Assembly: GCA_945787785.1 (NCBI GenBank)
Contig: CALZIO010000018.1
Span: 1-45,125, forward strand
Direction: 5' to 3'
DNA length: 45,125 bases
DNA from: an uncultured Chromatiaceae bacterium
Lineage (GTDB): Bacteria > Pseudomonadota > Gammaproteobacteria > Tenderiales > Tenderiaceae
A program made the position numbers and the translations under genes. This document shows positions 18,701 through 24,865 of this stretch, piece after piece (positions within the stretch are counted from its first letter, which is position 1; each line of letters starts with the position of its first letter). Below the pieces are notes generated by a model, which was given only the letters and a program-made list of their open reading frames with translations, had not been told where the DNA came from and searched no databases.

Positions 18701-19483
18701 AGAAAGAATTCGATCAGTAGTCTCGTCAAACAACTCCGAATTAACCAGGCTTTGGCTGACATTCTTACGAATGGCGCTTAGAGCAGCAGCGTTGTCCTGA
18801 TTTTCAATGGCCAGTTTAGCCAGTTCAACCAGAGTTGTTTCGTCATCTTCATCCAATAAATTCAGATTGGATTCTTTTAGGCCGAGTTGGTCAGTGTCTG
18901 TAATGTCATCAGTGTTGTTATCAGATTTTCCATTACCCAAGGCTTCATTGATCAGGTCGGCATCAAAATCTGGGCCTAGTTCTTCCAGTGATTGCTCTTC
19001 TTCACTACCAATCTCTATATCAAATTCTTCTTCAACTGCTTTTACCGCAGCTTCTGACAGCGCATTGATATCAACGCCTTTATTATGTTGGTTGGGTTTG
19101 ACCTTCTCCAGGCGACGTTTGGATTTAGTTTCAATATAAGTATCTTTTTTAACACCTGGATTGGTGTTTGCGCCTATGAATTCATAGGTTTTCGATACCA
19201 GTGCCAGTTTGTCCGGATCAGAAATCGAATCAGTAGGAAGCTCAATGCTGTATGTACCATCTGCAGCAACTTTTACACCGTGGCAAGTATCACCAATCAG
19301 GTTATCTAAAGGGCTCGGGCATTCAGTGGCAGCATTGTTAGGGGTAAGCAGGCTGCCGTTTGCATCAAAGATGTAAACAAACTTTTGCATGCCAGCCCAA
19401 ACGGGAGTTGAAACCGCAAAGGTAAATAAAATGACTCCGAGGAGTTTGCCAAATAACTTTATTGATTGAGTCAGGCCCATCAT
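11378..19483 (-). CDS. Giant secreted calcium-binding repeat protein (adhesin-like)
   Basis: The 2701-residue protein starts with a Sec signal peptide (LFGKLLGVILFTFAVSTPVWA). Order: an acidic helical N-terminal region (about 60-260), a Cys-containing Ig-like domain (about 270-355), PKD-type domains (about 355-620), a long array of roughly 90-residue cadherin-like/tandem-95 domains (NTPPV...ANDVD...FTYTPN...F...DG), then TSP3/EF-hand-like Asp-rich repeats (DTDGDGYADVVEIAFGT; DSDNDGFADNVELWLGT). Domains of about 115 residues ending 'AG.WTV..L...DAAGN' follow. The Asp-rich block plus three such domains occurs twice. No LPxTG, GlyGly-CTERM or type I secretion signal is visible at the C-terminus (TTVTVSY), so how it leaves the periplasm is unclear. 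It is directly downstream of, and in frame with, a small lipoprotein gene under a c-di-GMP riboswitch. An adhesive or matrix role is inferred from architecture. Confidence 0.88.
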   Translation of the reverse strand: MMGLTQSIKLFGKLLGVILFTFAVSTPVWAGMQKFVYIFDANGSLLTPNNAATECPSPLDNLIGDTCHGVKVAADGTYSIELPTDSISDPDKLALVSKTYEFIGANTNPGVKKDTYIETKSKRRLEKVKPNQHNKGVDINALSEAAVKAVEEEFDIEIGSEEEQSLEELGPDFDADLINEALGNGKSDNNTDDITDTDQLGLKESNLNLLDEDDETTLVELAKLAIENQDNAAALSAIRKNVSQSLVNSELFDETTDRILSQVAEIIAGAPGDAVMMLDADRYVAHIDEVVNLTTDNAINAASFFGYTWLGVESDTSKATFSRSEPGSYLVCVTGEINNANDSSSDCVRIEVKPITYAVITAHPTRLPTNDTVHLSGFYSVGAQSYRWTSDNGQFANDNTMETTWTTPAVKGTYEITLTINDDEQDTVNIEVYDVLPVAIATTNKHELFIEEGATAVLTSSSISTDGSAVDSIEWSIIEKPTDSLPTLSNTNLPVANFNSVSLGDYVIRHTAIKDGISDSVNIKLQLRQRGVPVADAGADINTFRNTSVRLNGSNSHDLDGLPLSHLWSSDGGNLTNTNNAVANLSSDALGTFTASLTVNNGSQSASDDAIITVRNRLPLASDDFYDPDLGEISVGSLHAFDSDGDPLTYTLLTEPDNGGVTIDPSGVFVYEPGGSKGCKYHPDHKPYDNLKGGKDVPVLKLCADKFVVSVGETVNLTVSNSINATKHQGYEWMGAEGIDDRNATFVATVDNDYQVCITGGIGNSNNTSTACTTITVKPGQTNSDDNPSTVSDGFVDSFQYLVNDGYGNSNIATVVLKVGWENTPPVVDDLSLTTNEEVAVSGILTANDVDNQLLILSVAEQGSKGTLTINDAATGDFTYTPNVNAFGTDTVKVAAYDGHDNSALGTVTITINGSNDVPVTFNSNLSTLEDTPLLGAQLSANEPDGEALTYTLMSNGTIGTAVLTDAVNGIITYSPNANNKGHDSFTFRVSDGKDNSNTATVNITVESVNDAPVAHDLDRIFTIEDQAFSNTLDAEDIDLDSLTYRLLNTGTLGTAVITNSDTGAFTFTPNQGVNGSDTISYVANDGSVDSNIAFVPITISPNEAPVAADMAISTDHITTIEDTLSATDAEGQDLTYEIVSNGSKGTVQLLDLGTGAFRYTPNGQLGTDTFTYLARDNKSPSEVATVTVTITEFNNAPVANASSFTAFEGVPYTNYLTGSDVENSTLTFAIVNNGHMGSAGFDNASTGLFSYTSLNGRSSEDNFTFTVSDGDKTSAAATVNAHVISTQEACRGPEAPGFDTDGDGYADVVEIAFGTNINDDTETPAGLNPDDYGVDFTTDSDNDGFADNVELWLGTNHNSDSSIPTDSLNKAVPACVNGGKDSFAPALLAFDILTPVVTISGSTDVASFALTAMDNSGGVKDITVLLRSPSGQEVKATASRDSAEIMLYLEFDSEYFSQYAEAGTWTVAELELVDAAGNERIFGTADLLEREFPTEVEVINSNSDITAADLLGFVILTPTVDLADADPKASFTVSASDSPAGIKRITVTLRSPTGTSFRWAEMFDSNHATSFNGQIDSNSFDNYAETGTWTVSELAIIDAASNTLSLSTAQLTGLGFDTTVEVINGLADTDLPLLDDFQILTPKVYPAPGDAKAKYSVTASDAKSGVNSIEVMLVSPTGSESMQAVFTSPSMPASIQTEMTTGFFTTIAEAGVWEVSYVVVTDGANNRATFSTSDLTAAGYDTTVHVIYLGGGINTPPVAYGDHIVLDEDTTYNGQLSSFDADGHAVTYHLDTAPENGSVSIDANTGAYAYTPSANYFGSDSFSFKVDDGYSESNSATVSITVNPVNDAPTSEDFAITVTANTTYTGTIEATDVDGDVLTFAIVSNGTRGSASITDLNAGEYQYVPNTDVLGNDTFTFTVSDGTETAGPYTVSVSIEPDLWVVDFEVLTPVVTNKDSSVTVTCEVTFNKPASAFSTVGIQLFGPSGQVIPFSKTVGGQTSGPIQLSIVVDTNAVNFEAGSWIYRNLLAQETNKATVMVEDDLIGAGFDATVQVVDNVLPVADDAAITVQKNMPFFGTLSANDPDNDPLTYLLVGAPELGSVDIEASSGAFTYTPPAHTTGTDSFTFKVNDGFNDSNIATVSISIIEPNGVPVAYNSSITVFRNLAYGGNLLGFDSDGDTLSYHLVNNGSLGNVSINSSTGVYVYTPTANLIGNDSFTFYVSDGSNQSAVATVDITILHEDQICHYGDSTPGDDDDGDGYANVVEVAFGTDINDDSSTPEGLSADDLGVSFTDDDDNDGFPDYVEIWLGSDPNVGSEKPTDSTLGHLPPCFDSGSDGIKPRLLAFDISTPIVDISGGNGFASYNMTLIDNASGVRRVRIDLLSPSGAFHTTSTSFDDYPLVRGISLDSNTFSSFAEQGIWQISGITIYDEAGNKRSINTAEMVEAGFPTDVDLRNVNSDNTAPSLDGFTVLTPSVNAVNGDAILSFQVDSSDDIAGINSVVITLASPGGVNIEAVGTFSDTTPTDLLVQIDTSTLSGFAEQGAWTITSLLLTDAAGNTAQYADQLAGLGYDTSVSVTNTGGDGVKPTSQGFTILTPEVFPAGGNARMSFMVSALDDVAGIEKIRIDLQGPNGQYLAAWGYFFDTTPLYASDQINTAVLSTLLQEGAWTITEVEIYDVAGNSSRIDTDELISNGYATTVTVSY
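14226..15613 (-). repeat. Internal module, central copy
   Basis: This is the first copy of the module that recurs at the C-terminus: Asp-rich calcium-binding pair, then three 'LLAFDILTP...AGTWTV' domains. Length and order match the second copy almost exactly, which points to a segmental duplication within the gene rather than expansion of single domains. Confidence 0.7.
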
Positions 19484-19684
19484 TTACGCCTTACCGCTGA
19501 TGATGGTGACTGAAGCTGGAGTAGATTCAATTAGACCGGGGGTGCTGCCTGGACTAGATGCTCCACCTGTCGCCGCATCTCCACCGCCGCCACCACAGCC
19601 TGAAAGCGCTGAAGCAAAGAAAAGAACGGCTGCTGTTACCGCGTATTTATATAGTGTGTTGTTGTTTTTGCTTGTTCTGATCAT
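19484..19684 (-). CDS. Short Gly-rich lipoprotein upstream of the giant protein
   Basis: Start chosen at 19684 (MIRTSKNNN), where the lipoprotein signal begins; an in-frame start at 19723 adds 13 polar residues. The 66-residue product has a hydrophobic stretch (YAVTAAVLFFASALSGC) with lipobox LSGC, then five Gly and a Ser/Thr/Pro-rich tail ending PASVTIISGKA. This resembles the extreme N-terminus of a larger surface lipoprotein. One TAA codon then separates it from the ATG of the giant gene in the same reading frame, so a single stop suppression would fuse them. It may be an independent anchor or partner, or a truncated remnant. Its leader holds the c-di-GMP riboswitch. Confidence 0.65.
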   Translation of the reverse strand: MIRTSKNNNTLYKYAVTAAVLFFASALSGCGGGGGDAATGGASSPGSTPGLIESTPASVTIISGKA

Positions 19685-19798
19685 CTGCTCACAGCCTATT
19701 GGTTTGTTTACAGGCCCGAACAAAGGCAGTGCGAGAAGTCAAAATGGTGGGATTGTCGATACCTTATACTGTAGGTATGCAGCGTAAGTTACTGTATT

Positions 19799-19879
19799 TT
19801 CGGCAATCCCGCTGCCTTAGGGCTATGCCCCTTAGGCCGGTGACTTTGCGCGCCCAGGTTTTCATCTGGGGTAGCCTTT
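19799..19879 (-). ncRNA. Cyclic-di-GMP-I (GEMM) riboswitch aptamer
   Basis: Read on the minus strand, the hallmark pieces are in order. AAAGGCTACC is followed by a CCCAG/CTGGG stem capped by a GAAA-type loop, then GCGCAAAG, the invariant CGGCCTAAG, a GGGC/GCCC stem, and GGCAGCGGGATTGCCGA closing the second helix. This is the GEMM-I consensus, including the tetraloop that docks in the receptor. It sits about 115 nt before the lipoprotein start, on the same strand. It should therefore sense c-di-GMP and control expression of the lipoprotein and giant repeat protein. The expression platform, and whether it is an on- or off-switch, are not clear. Confidence 0.9.
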
Positions 19880-19892
19880 TTCGGTTCGTACT

Positions 19893-19921
19893 AATGTATC
19901 GTCAATATTAGGAATTACTAA
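19893..19921 (-). promoter_or_regulatory. Candidate sigma-70 promoter for the riboswitch transcript
   Basis: On the minus strand, TTAGTA (-35-like) and TACATT (-10-like) are separated by 17 bp. Transcription would begin near 19886, just before the aptamer. The match to consensus is only moderate, as might be expected for an activator-dependent promoter. Confidence 0.4.
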
Positions 19922-19930
19922 ATAAGGAAG

Positions 19931-19946
19931 TGTGACCGAGATCACA
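19931..19946. promoter_or_regulatory. Crp-type binding site
   Basis: TGTGA-CCGAGA-TCACA is a perfect core match to the E. coli CRP half-sites with 6-bp spacing. It lies about 50 bp upstream of the predicted start of the riboswitch transcript. The Crp homologue at 40212-40865 keeps the Arg-Glu-Arg residues that read TGTGA. Confidence 0.7.
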
Positions 19947-20069
19947 AAACTCTGGATGCGAGGGAACAAAAAGCCAGACAAGGCTGAGGCCTGTTCTAAA
20001 CGACGATAGAGACATGAATGATAATTTGCCAGGGACTGGTCTGTGCTATAACGCGTCTACAATTATTGA

Positions 20070-20093
20070 AGGGCTCGACACAAGCCGAGCCCT
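20070..20093. terminator. Strong hairpin with T-tract on the plus strand
   Basis: AGGGCTCG and CGAGCCCT form an 8-bp GC-rich stem with an 8-nt loop, followed on the plus strand by GTTTGTTTTT. It lies 16-39 nt past the stop of the minus-strand metalloprotease gene and probably ends that message. The better U-tract, however, is on the plus strand. Confidence 0.75.
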
Positions 20094-20108
20094 GTTTGTT
20101 TTTACTCT

Positions 20109-21239
20109 TTATAATGGTTTGACACTTAGTGTTTTATTAATTGGTATGGTTCCAATCACAAGGCATCTCCAGTTCCAGTTGGTGCGAATGGGTATATAAG
20201 TAGCATTATTCCACTCGTTGTTTTCCGCTAGCGAGCCATTCTTATCAATCACAGCTCCCAACCAATAGTTCTTGTTACAGCTTAAATTACTGGGTACCTT
20301 TACGTTGTAGGTTGAAGTGTAGACGTTGTCTGGAGACAGCCCGAGACTACGTGTTGCTAACAAGGTGTCCCAGGTCGAGATATAGCTATTTGTAGATACA
20401 TAATAGCCTATATCTTGATACTGATAACTGTTGCCGTTGTTTTCATAAGTCAATTCCACTTTAACGGTTTGACCTCGATTCACTTTATAACGGCGCTCAC
20501 CGTTTACGACAGAATAGGGCAGTTCGGCGTTAGTGGTAGAGTTTAACAGGCGTGTCCGACCATGGGCGCTGTATGCTCCGCCTGCACCTGTACGCTTCCA
20601 ATGCACAATTCCAAGATCTTGATCTGAACTAACACCATAGAGAAATACCGAGCCATCGCTGGCGTCCTCACCAAAGTAAGCACGTGACGTATTCCCATTG
20701 GCATGAATATGGTCCCAATCCTGTCCCATTATATTGTACTCATCTGCTTCATGCCCGAGCCCCATGGCATGGCCAAGTTCGTGTACCAATGTAGTTTGGA
20801 AAGGTCGCGCTGTGCCACCATAATTTTGGTTGTTGGTCTTTAACGTTGAGGTTGTCCAATTTACGCTACTATCCATTCGAATATCAGCTTCAGTTAGCTT
20901 ACAGCTACCATTCCACCAGTAATTGGTTACGCCAGGTGGGCTGATGTTAGTGATCCATACTTCGCTCCGGCCATTACCCAGGGATGGAGGCGTGCTTGTA
21001 TAAGATATTTTAAATGTAAAACCCGCCGCGTTGTCATTGAGTCGAGCGACTGCCTCCTTCAATGCGCTTCGCCAAGTGCTACCGTACGGAAAACTACCTC
21101 TATAGGCGTAAAGAGTCTTAGTCTCGGAGCTCCATTTCACATCGCTGCTTCCGCAGGCTGTAGTGGTATACGCCGCCGCTTGGCCAGCAGTGAGGACAAG
21201 GGCACCTAGAGTGGTAATTGCAAGAATGTATTTGTTCAT
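20109..21239 (-). CDS. Secreted metzincin (matrixin-like) zinc protease with C-terminal CARDB-like domain
   Basis: The 376-residue product has a signal peptide (ILAITTLGALVLTAGQAAA). The catalytic domain carries HELGHAMGLGH at 153-163, the three zinc His and catalytic Glu of metzincins, and a Met-turn NIMG at 169-172. From about 255 to 365 there is an Ig-like domain (VKVELTYENNGN ... YWLGAVIDKNGSLAENNEWNN), the CARDB pattern commonly used for binding or targeting. No pro-domain Cys switch is evident. It follows an unknown exported protein gene by 28 bp on the same strand. It probably cleaves extracellular or envelope proteins; the neighbouring giant surface protein is a conceivable substrate, but nothing in the sequence proves this. 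Confidence 0.88.
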   Translation of the reverse strand: MNKYILAITTLGALVLTAGQAAAYTTTACGSSDVKWSSETKTLYAYRGSFPYGSTWRSALKEAVARLNDNAAGFTFKISYTSTPPSLGNGRSEVWITNISPPGVTNYWWNGSCKLTEADIRMDSSVNWTTSTLKTNNQNYGGTARPFQTTLVHELGHAMGLGHEADEYNIMGQDWDHIHANGNTSRAYFGEDASDGSVFLYGVSSDQDLGIVHWKRTGAGGAYSAHGRTRLLNSTTNAELPYSVVNGERRYKVNRGQTVKVELTYENNGNSYQYQDIGYYVSTNSYISTWDTLLATRSLGLSPDNVYTSTYNVKVPSNLSCNKNYWLGAVIDKNGSLAENNEWNNATYIPIRTNWNWRCLVIGTIPINKTLSVKPL

Positions 21240-21267
21240 CGCTTAGTTCCTCATTTCTTAGATCAGA

Positions 21268-22131
21268 TTATTTAATAACCGGATTGCCGCCATTTTTTTC
21301 CATTGCTTCAACCTCAAAACGATCACGGTCAGACATCTTCTTAGCAGTACTATCTTTGTGTGAAGGTTCTGGCAAGGTGACAGGCTTTCCTTGTGCCTTA
21401 AAGAATGATTTATTCTTGTCCTGACTCTTTGTGCGTTTGTTGCGTCCGTGAGGGTCATTGGGTAGGGCCTCAGCAATCTTGCTGCTGACAACATTGGTAA
21501 AATAAGCTATGTCCATGTGATTGCTTATAACGTCTTCCGAAAACGAGGTTGCGCTGTTACCATCTTGCGATAAATCACTGCTGTGACGACGATAGAAAGT
21601 TTGATCACCGATATTGAAAGAATTGATTTGCTCTAGGTCCATAGTTTTTCCAGCAAATATATTGCCTTTTTCATCTTGAACGATGGCCTGTCCAAACTCG
21701 GTATACATCATTCCGTCGACGACTCGGAAGCGACCCCCTGCACAGTCCACTAGGGGGCATTCTTTAGCACCATTGCCTTTGACGAAGAGTACATCCTGAT
21801 CACCCACATCAAATTGCGGATGCTTGCTTACCATCATAACTTGACCTTTTTTCTTTCCGTTCTTTCCTCCTAAAAAGCGTAATGTGAATTTTTTTCGATT
21901 AGCATTACCGTGCAGGACCTGTTCGACCTCATAGGTGACAAAAGTGTGGGGTACGGAGCTATTATTACCCTTTCCTTTAGAGCCACGGTAGTCCACATCA
22001 ACCACGGTGCCGCGAAATACCAGGTTAGCTTTACTGGCCATTTCCCCTGCTTCGATAAAGCCGTTTTCGTTGGCATAAGCCTGCATGACGAGCAATGTAC
22101 TTGCGGTGGCAAGCAAGAGTTTCTTGTGCAT
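21268..22131 (-). CDS. Exported protein of unknown function, partner of the metalloprotease
   Basis: The 287-residue protein has a signal peptide (LLLATASTLLVMQAYA). The mature N-terminal 130 residues are beta-rich: ANLVFRGTVVDVDYR, HTFVTYEVEQVLHG, KKFTLRFLGGKNG, VGDQDVLFVKGN. This resembles an OB- or barrel-like fold seen in uncharacterised proteins beside bacterial matrixins. ECPLVDCAGGRFRV holds two Cys that could pair. The C-terminal 70 residues are charged and low complexity. It is 28 bp upstream of the protease in the same operon, so a chaperone, inhibitor or co-secreted role is plausible. I do not recognise a named family with certainty. Confidence 0.6.
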   Translation of the reverse strand: MHKKLLLATASTLLVMQAYANENGFIEAGEMASKANLVFRGTVVDVDYRGSKGKGNNSSVPHTFVTYEVEQVLHGNANRKKFTLRFLGGKNGKKKGQVMMVSKHPQFDVGDQDVLFVKGNGAKECPLVDCAGGRFRVVDGMMYTEFGQAIVQDEKGNIFAGKTMDLEQINSFNIGDQTFYRRHSSDLSQDGNSATSFSEDVISNHMDIAYFTNVVSSKIAEALPNDPHGRNKRTKSQDKNKSFFKAQGKPVTLPEPSHKDSTAKKMSDRDRFEVEAMEKNGGNPVIK

Positions 22132-22196
22132 GATCTTCCCCTTTTAAGTTTAGCTTGATCCATTCCGTGGTGTGTGTTCCACAAGAGAAAGTCTAC

Positions 22197-22385
22197 TTAG
22201 GTGGGAAGCGGTAATCTGTGAGAAAGTACGGGCTGTTTTTGTGAAAAAATACCACTAATGGGTTTGAGTGCAGTCTTTATTTCAAAGCGCAGCAACCACT
22301 TTGCTGTAACTGGTAAATCTTCGATCTCCTGATTGAAGAGTTCGAGTCCGGCGCGTGCCGTTTCGAGCGCCGTTTCAGAAGCTTG
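22197..22385 (-). other. Possible gene remnant downstream of slipin
   Basis: After the slipin stop, the same reading frame stays open for 62 codons with protein-like content (ETALETARAGLELFNQEIED ... TAKWLLRFEIKTALKPISG). There is no usable start codon: an ATG 6 codons earlier is followed by a TAA. It looks like the C-terminal part of a decayed third gene of the operon. I do not recognise the family. Confidence 0.3.
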
Positions 22386-22400
22386 TTAAGTATGAGTCAT

Positions 22401-23156
22401 TCAGTCTTGTTTTGATTTATTTATCAAGCTGTCCACCAGGTCCATAGGTAAAGGAAAAACAATGGTATTGGAGCGCTCCCCCGCTATCTCAGTCAAGGTT
22501 TGCAGATAACGTAGTTGTAAGGCCTGGGATTGTTGCGACAACGTTTTCGCCGCTTCGAGTAGTTTTTCTGCCGCCTGCATTTCACCTTCCGCATGAATGA
22601 CTTTTGCGCGTCGGGTACGTTCTGCTTCAGCCTGTTTGGCAATAGCACGTATCATGCTCTCATCGAGGTCGACATGTTTTATTTCGACATTATTGACCTT
22701 TATTCCCCAGGCATCGGTTTGTTGATCCAGTACTTTCTGGATATCTTCATTAAGGCGTTCCCGCTCTGCCAGCATTTCATCCAGTTCATGTTGTCCAAGC
22801 ACTGAGCGCAAGGTCGTCTGGGCCAACTGACTGGTGGCGTCGTAATAGTCTTCAACCTGGATAATCGCCTTGTCCGGTTCAATAACGCGAAAATAGACTA
22901 CTGCATTCACATGCACCGAAACATTATCGCGTGAGATGACATCCTGGCTGGGCACATCCATCACAATGGTCCGCAGGTCAACCCGGACCATTTGCTGGAT
23001 CAGAGGGATAATGATGATGAAACCAGGGCCTTTGACTTTCCAGAAACGGCCCAGCAGGAAAACCACGCCGCGTTCATACTCTCGCAAAATTTTAACGGCG
23101 GAGACGAAAAACAGCACTACTACGACGAGTACTGTATAGATTCCATAGGCTGTCAT
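22401..23156 (-). CDS. Slipin / SPFH (band 7) membrane protein
   Basis: The 251-residue protein has one N-terminal membrane helix ([18 protein letters not shown]). It is followed by the SPFH domain: [81 protein letters not shown]. The alpha-helical C-terminus ([24 protein letters not shown]) has the EA-rich pattern that drives ring assembly. This is the slipin/stomatin type. It overlaps the upstream NfeD gene by 4 bp (ATGA), the classic slipin-NfeD pair, in which NfeD-type proteases (known from archaeal homologues) cleave the C-terminal region of the partner. It probably organises membrane microdomains. Confidence 0.93.
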   Translation of the reverse strand: MTAYGIYTVLVVVVLFFVSAVKILREYERGVVFLLGRFWKVKGPGFIIIIPLIQQMVRVDLRTIVMDVPSQDVISRDNVSVHVNAVVYFRVIEPDKAIIQVEDYYDATSQLAQTTLRSVLGQHELDEMLAERERLNEDIQKVLDQQTDAWGIKVNNVEIKHVDLDESMIRAIAKQAEAERTRRAKVIHAEGEMQAAEKLLEAAKTLSQQSQALQLRYLQTLTEIAGERSNTIVFPLPMDLVDSLINKSKQD

Positions 23157-24544
23157 GATTCACTCTCCTGTGTTGAAGTCTGCATGGACGTACTAACCGG
23201 TTCTACTTCGAGTACTAATCCTTTCATGCTGGTGACGATGACCTGCTGACCTTTGTTGAGAGGAATGCTACTCACCGCATTCCAGTTTTCACTATGTATG
23301 TGGACCCTGCCCTCATGTTCAAAATCATCAATTACTGTGGCGACACCTCCGACCAGCTCTTCTTCGCCACTGACGATCGGTCGACGGCGTGCTTTTATCG
23401 CCATTCCAATTGCGACAATAAAGACCAGCGCACTGGTAATAGCAAAGATGGCAATTACTGAAATATCGATACCAAAACCCGGTGCGTCCGTGTCCATCAA
23501 GATAATCGAGCCAATCACGAATGAGGTAATACCCCCTAATCCAAGTACGCCAAAGCTTGGCTGATAAGCCTCGGCAACCATCAGGGCAACGCCAAGTAGA
23601 ATCAATCCCATACCGGCGTAATTGACGGGTAACAATTGAAATGAATAAAGCGCCAGTAACAGACAAATTGCACCAACAGTACCTGGCACAATGGCGCCGG
23701 GATTGGAAAATTCAAATATTAATCCATAAATACCAATCAGCATCAGGATGTAGGCAACATTAGGATTGGTGAGGATACTGAGCAGGCGATTACGCCAGTC
23801 GGGTGCGATTTCGTCGATGACCATGCCGGTGGTTTGCAGTGTGCGCGTTTGGCCTTGTACCATCACTTCGCGGCCATCAATCTGTTGCATCAGGTCGCCC
23901 ATGCCGGTGGCGACGATATCGATTACATTCAGCTCGAGCGCTTCCTTCGCCGGTAAGCTAGCGGCCTCACGCACAGCTTTCTCTGCCCACTCTGCATTGC
24001 GGCCACGCAGTTCGGCCAAGCTTTTGATGTAAGCCACGGCATCATTAACCGCCTTGCGTTTCAAGGATTGCTCATTACTATCCACTGCCGGTTGCTGATC
24101 CTTCTCTTGATCCTGTTGTTTATCCGGCGATGGCATACCGCCAAGTTGTACAGGTGTAGCGGCACCCAGGTTGGTGCCGGGGGCCATGGCGGCAATATGG
24201 CTGGCGTAAAGGATATAGGTGCCGGCACTGGCGGCACGCGCACCACTCGGTGCAACATAGGTGGCAACGGGTACCGGAGAATTGGTGATGTTTTTGATAA
24301 TGCCGCGCATGGCGGTATCCAGACCGCCGGGCGTATCCATGCGGATAACGATGAGCTGGGCATTGCGGTTGGCGGCTTTTTCCAGCGCCCGGCCGAGATA
24401 ATCATCGGTTGCGGGTCCGATGACCTCTTCGACAGTTAACAGCACAATGGAACTCCCCGTGCTGTCACTGGAAACGGTATTCAGAAGTAAACTGCCGATA
24501 CTGAACATCAGCATCGTCAGAAAAATAACCCTCAGTTTTGCCAT
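23153..24544 (-). CDS. nfeD: NfeD-type membrane serine protease (ClpP class), long form
   Basis: The 463-residue product has a signal peptide, then a ClpP/SppA-like protease domain (about 30-230) with [15 protein letters not shown] and [15 protein letters not shown], where the Ser of SAG is the probable nucleophile. A Lys in the following helix ([20 protein letters not shown]) would complete the dyad. Four or five transmembrane helices occupy about 255-390, followed by a C-terminal OB-fold NfeD domain ([28 protein letters not shown]). This is the long form that partners with slipins. It is translationally coupled to the slipin gene downstream and acts at the cytoplasmic membrane in protein quality control. 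Confidence 0.92.
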   Translation of the reverse strand: MAKLRVIFLTMLMFSIGSLLLNTVSSDSTGSSIVLLTVEEVIGPATDDYLGRALEKAANRNAQLIVIRMDTPGGLDTAMRGIIKNITNSPVPVATYVAPSGARAASAGTYILYASHIAAMAPGTNLGAATPVQLGGMPSPDKQQDQEKDQQPAVDSNEQSLKRKAVNDAVAYIKSLAELRGRNAEWAEKAVREAASLPAKEALELNVIDIVATGMGDLMQQIDGREVMVQGQTRTLQTTGMVIDEIAPDWRNRLLSILTNPNVAYILMLIGIYGLIFEFSNPGAIVPGTVGAICLLLALYSFQLLPVNYAGMGLILLGVALMVAEAYQPSFGVLGLGGITSFVIGSIILMDTDAPGFGIDISVIAIFAITSALVFIVAIGMAIKARRRPIVSGEEELVGGVATVIDDFEHEGRVHIHSENWNAVSSIPLNKGQQVIVTSMKGLVLEVEPVSTSMQTSTQESES

Positions 24545-24696
24545 CTCTTTTCCATCCCAACATTCCCTCTCATCCTTAATAAGGATAGTAGTTATCTGAA
24601 AAGAATAAATGATAGATGACCTGCTTCTGCGGTTATCCTAACACTATATTTAATCAGGTATATTGCCCGATCAAAAGAATAATTTGCTTATGATGA

Positions 24697-24865
24697 CTTA
24701 AGGAGCCTCTGGTTAAGTCTGAGCGAAAAAGATTGAGATTCAAAATGTTCAAATTCGAGGCGCAAATTGCGCACAATAGCCAGCTATTGCGAAGATTTGC
24801 AACATAGAAGTTAGACATTTTGGACTCAAGATATTCGTTCATGACTTGATCAGAGGCTCCTTAAG
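24697..24865. mobile_element. MITE-like element, copy C
   Basis: A 14-bp perfect terminal inverted repeat CTTAAGGAGCCTCT (24697-24710 and complement at 24852-24865) extends imperfectly to about 30 bp. The middle contains an imperfect palindrome around GCAAATTGCGCACAATAGC and GCTATTGCGAAGATTTGC. No meaningful coding sequence is present. Its right end reads into the neighbouring gene and supplies that gene's last 8 codons and stop. The interior differs from copies A and B, though the ends agree. Confidence 0.75.

Noticed and set aside
11886-19309. Many open frames opposite the giant gene
   Set aside because: They mirror the repetitive coding sequence on the other strand; composition is atypical and starts lack ribosome-binding sites.
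11378-19483. Repeats resembling a CRISPR or satellite array
   Set aside because: The periodicity is that of protein domains of about 90-115 residues, coded in one frame, not short identical DNA repeats with spacers.
19500-19911. Plus-strand open frames across the lipoprotein and riboswitch
   Set aside because: They are antisense to the lipobox gene and overlap the structured aptamer; no protein features.
24654-24842. Minus-strand 62-codon open frame
   Set aside because: It consists almost entirely of the MITE-like element and has no ribosome-binding site.
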